From Syntrophomonas_A sp050258735 (lineage in GTDB: Bacteria; Bacillota; Syntrophomonadia; Syntrophomonadales; Syntrophomonadaceae): a stretch of DNA of 64,000 bases. The DNA lies in contig JBLMZJ010000113.1 in NCBI GenBank assembly GCA_050258735.1, positions 17,016 through 81,015 on the forward strand, written 5' to 3'. Shown piece by piece: positions 62,753-64,000 of the stretch. Numbering within the stretch: the first letter of the stretch is position 1; each line of letters opens with the position of its first letter. Made by a program: the position numbers and the translations under genes. The notes under the pieces were generated by a model. The model saw nothing but the letters and a program-made list of their open reading frames with translations. It did no database searches and had not been told where the DNA came from.

Positions 62753-62846
62753 GGAGAGGTGGCTGAGTTCGGCTGAAGGCGCTCGATTGGAAATCGAGTA
62801 GACGGGTAACACTGTCTCGCGGGTTCGAATCCCGCCCTCTCCGCCA
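62753..62846 (+). tRNA. tRNA-Ser (anticodon GGA)
   Basis: A 94-nt class II tRNA with encoded CCA. The acceptor pairs GGAGAGG with CCTCTCC, the anticodon stem-loop CTCGATTGGAAATCGAG gives GGA, the long variable arm is followed by GGTTCGAATCCC. It reads UCC and UCU codons. Its 3' end is duplicated 166 bp downstream. Confidence 0.97.
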
Positions 62847-63030
62847 TTATAGATTTAGCAAGGGTTTCGGGTTTTCATCCGGAACCCCTTTGGTATTTTC
62901 ACAATTGGGAGGGTGGGTGAGAACCCGCGCCAGGTTCCGACGGCCAAGGATGGCCTAGTATCGCGGGCGCCAAGGACGGCGCATGAGCGATGGAATCCCG
63001 CCCTCTCCGCCATTATAGATTTACCAAGGG
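62827..63030 (+). repeat. Direct repeat of the tRNA-Ser 3' end
   Basis: The 38-bp segment 62827-62864 (from GAATCCCGCC in the T-arm through CCGCCATTATAGATTTAGCA to CAAGGG) recurs at 62993-63030 with one base change. The spacer of about 130 bp contains two small hairpins built on GCCAAGGATGGC- and GCGCCAAGGACGGCGC-type sequences. Duplicated tRNA 3' ends usually mark att sites of integrated elements. Confidence 0.85.
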
Positions 63031-63109
63031 GTAAACTTTTAAAGAATCGAGTGTACGGCAGAAAAGGAAGCAAGGCAAGCCGTTTGTTTTTTTCGTCTTA
63101 CTCCATGTA

Positions 63110-64000
63110 TTAACTTTCGTAAATGGCAGCCATATCATGTATACGCCGCTTCATTTCTGAGCGTATGTGCGGCTCTAAACACTCGCATTTATCCCCGAAA
63201 CCAAAAAGGATATCGTAGTAGTATTCGTTTTCTATGAAAGGAAAACTAACAATGTAATGCTCATCACCATCTGGCGCAAGGTGTTCATAAGCGCAATAAT
63301 CAAGTACCCGGTCCATGACAGATTTATGAATACGAATTTTGATTTTTGTTTGCATAGTTGCCAAAATATCCGTAAAATCTAACTGCGGTTTTTGATAATC
63401 TCGTGGCGTAAAAGATTCCTCTTGTATTTGTAGGTTTGATATGCGGGTCAGTTTGAATAAGCGATAATCATTTCTATTAAGGCAATACCCTTGCCAATAC
63501 CAATGGCTACTTTTCAATACAAGCTGATACGGCTCGGCTGTTCGTGCGGTTTTGTTTCCGTAGCGGTCTGTATATTCAAAAGAAAGCAGTCTGTTTTCCT
63601 GTAAAGCCGTTTTGATAACCTCCAAATATGGTTGTATGTTCCTGTCGCCCATCCACGGACTCAGATCTATATATATTTGATTTGCTTTTAATTCAATGTC
63701 TTTCGCTCGGTCGGCGGGGATAAAACTCTTGACTTTCGCAAGGGCGTTTACCAGTTCATCACCTCGTATCATGTTGGAAAGACTGGAAAGCCCCATCAAG
63801 ATAGCGGAAAGGTCGGCGGTCGAAAAAACCTTTTTATCAATCTTGTACTTATGCATGATTTCAAAGCCGCCGCCCACTCCCGATGCCCCGCGAACAGGAA
63901 TACCCGCCATGTTGATAGTGTCTATGTCGCGGTAGATTGTGCGGGGTGAAACTTCAAACATATCTGCTAACTCCTGTGCGCCTATACGCTCTTTATCAAG
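63110..64000 (-). CDS. WYL-domain (YafY-type) transcriptional regulator, 5' end outside window
   Basis: At least 297 aa, open to the right edge. The visible HTH remainder is IGAQELADMFEVSPRTIYRDID, followed by GIPVRGASGVGGGFEI (HTH_11 wing). The WYL domain includes ILLSFEYTDRYGN-like residues and SSHWYWQGYCLNRNDYRLFKLTRISNL. A C-terminal WCX-like part (IVSFPFIENEYYYDILFGFGDKCECLEP) ends the protein. These act as ligand-responsive regulators. Its targets are outside the window. Codon use is more AT-rich than the left neighbours. Confidence 0.92.
   Translation of the reverse strand, partial: LDKERIGAQELADMFEVSPRTIYRDIDTINMAGIPVRGASGVGGGFEIMHKYKIDKKVFSTADLSAILMGLSSLSNMIRGDELVNALAKVKSFIPADRAKDIELKANQIYIDLSPWMGDRNIQPYLEVIKTALQENRLLSFEYTDRYGNKTARTAEPYQLVLKSSHWYWQGYCLNRNDYRLFKLTRISNLQIQEESFTPRDYQKPQLDFTDILATMQTKIKIRIHKSVMDRVLDYCAYEHLAPDGDEHYIVSFPFIENEYYYDILFGFGDKCECLEPHIRSEMKRRIHDMAAIYES

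Noticed and set aside
1..64000. CRISPR array or insertion sequence
   Set aside because: No regularly spaced repeats and no transposase-like ORF or terminal inverted repeats were found by reading; only short scattered repeats are present.

Overview
The window looks like chromosome of an anaerobic, low-to-moderate GC Firmicute of the class Clostridia. Ribosome binding sites are strong AGGAGG types and GTG/TTG starts are common. Undecaprenyl-diphosphatase, stalk-domain secreted proteins, sigma-54 activators, PocR- and MEDS-type histidine kinases, CoA-transferases, a molybdopterin oxidoreductase and many radical-SAM or Fe-S enzymes are present. A syntrophic or fermentative clostridium (Syntrophomonadaceae/Peptococcaceae-like) is plausible, but this is inferred from gene content, not from a marker gene.

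Layout. 1-4612 (minus) is a tight operon of two radical-SAM/SPASM proteins, two PqqD-like proteins and a WD40-repeat lipoprotein cut by the left edge; it resembles a peptide- or protein-modification locus with no recognised precursor. 4716-4945 is a decayed copy of the end of queE. 5011-8742 is a lipase plus a large cyclic-nucleotide-domain/anion-permease fusion. 9010-10907 holds queE, tRNA-Arg(CCU), tadA and a tRNA-Ser(CGA) preceded by a broken partial copy. 11139-14204 is an AT-rich accessory island: a three-gene operon of unknown function (one product with two membrane helices) between tRNA-Ser and a truncated tyrosine recombinase. 14331-19258 has a small TPR-like protein, a patatin phospholipase, a LUD protein, a DUF1801 protein, dinB with a LexA-type box inside a large inverted repeat, and a HAD phosphatase, followed by a decayed dinB tail.

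19544-23213 holds a DUF4342 protein, a two-component pair and uppP. 23287-29969 is the most system-like stretch: a membrane-anchored class III CoA-transferase diverges from a PAS/sigma-54 activator, which is followed by a textbook -24/-12 promoter and an operon of a divergent nitroreductase-fold protein, an 85-aa protein and both subunits of aconitase X. 30051-31640 is a TetR-controlled ferredoxin-nitroreductase unit with a 26-bp perfect palindrome. 31888-39628 carries a metallophosphoesterase, a zinc-ribbon protein, a molybdopterin oxidoreductase divergent from a MarR regulator, an MBL-fold protein, a YkgJ-like/pentapeptide fusion and an AlkD-like protein. 39673-44525 is an RND efflux pump with its membrane fusion protein and MarR repressor, including a 24-bp operator palindrome.

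44677-49298 contains a 272-aa unknown protein divergent from a CoA-transferase (preceded by a possible 23-codon ORF), a PEBP-family secreted protein and a stalk-domain secreted protein. 49483-52504 is YgiQ overlapping HflX. 52485-60136 (minus) has two adjacent orphan PAS histidine kinases (PocR and MEDS input domains) and a secreted DUF2680 protein/response regulator/kinase operon. 60358-64000 has a 56-aa basic protein, topoisomerase III (topB), tRNA-Ser(GGA) with a duplicated 3' end, and a WYL regulator cut by the right edge. A recurring theme is partial duplication with decay: queE, dinB and both tRNA-Ser genes each have a degenerate fragment nearby.
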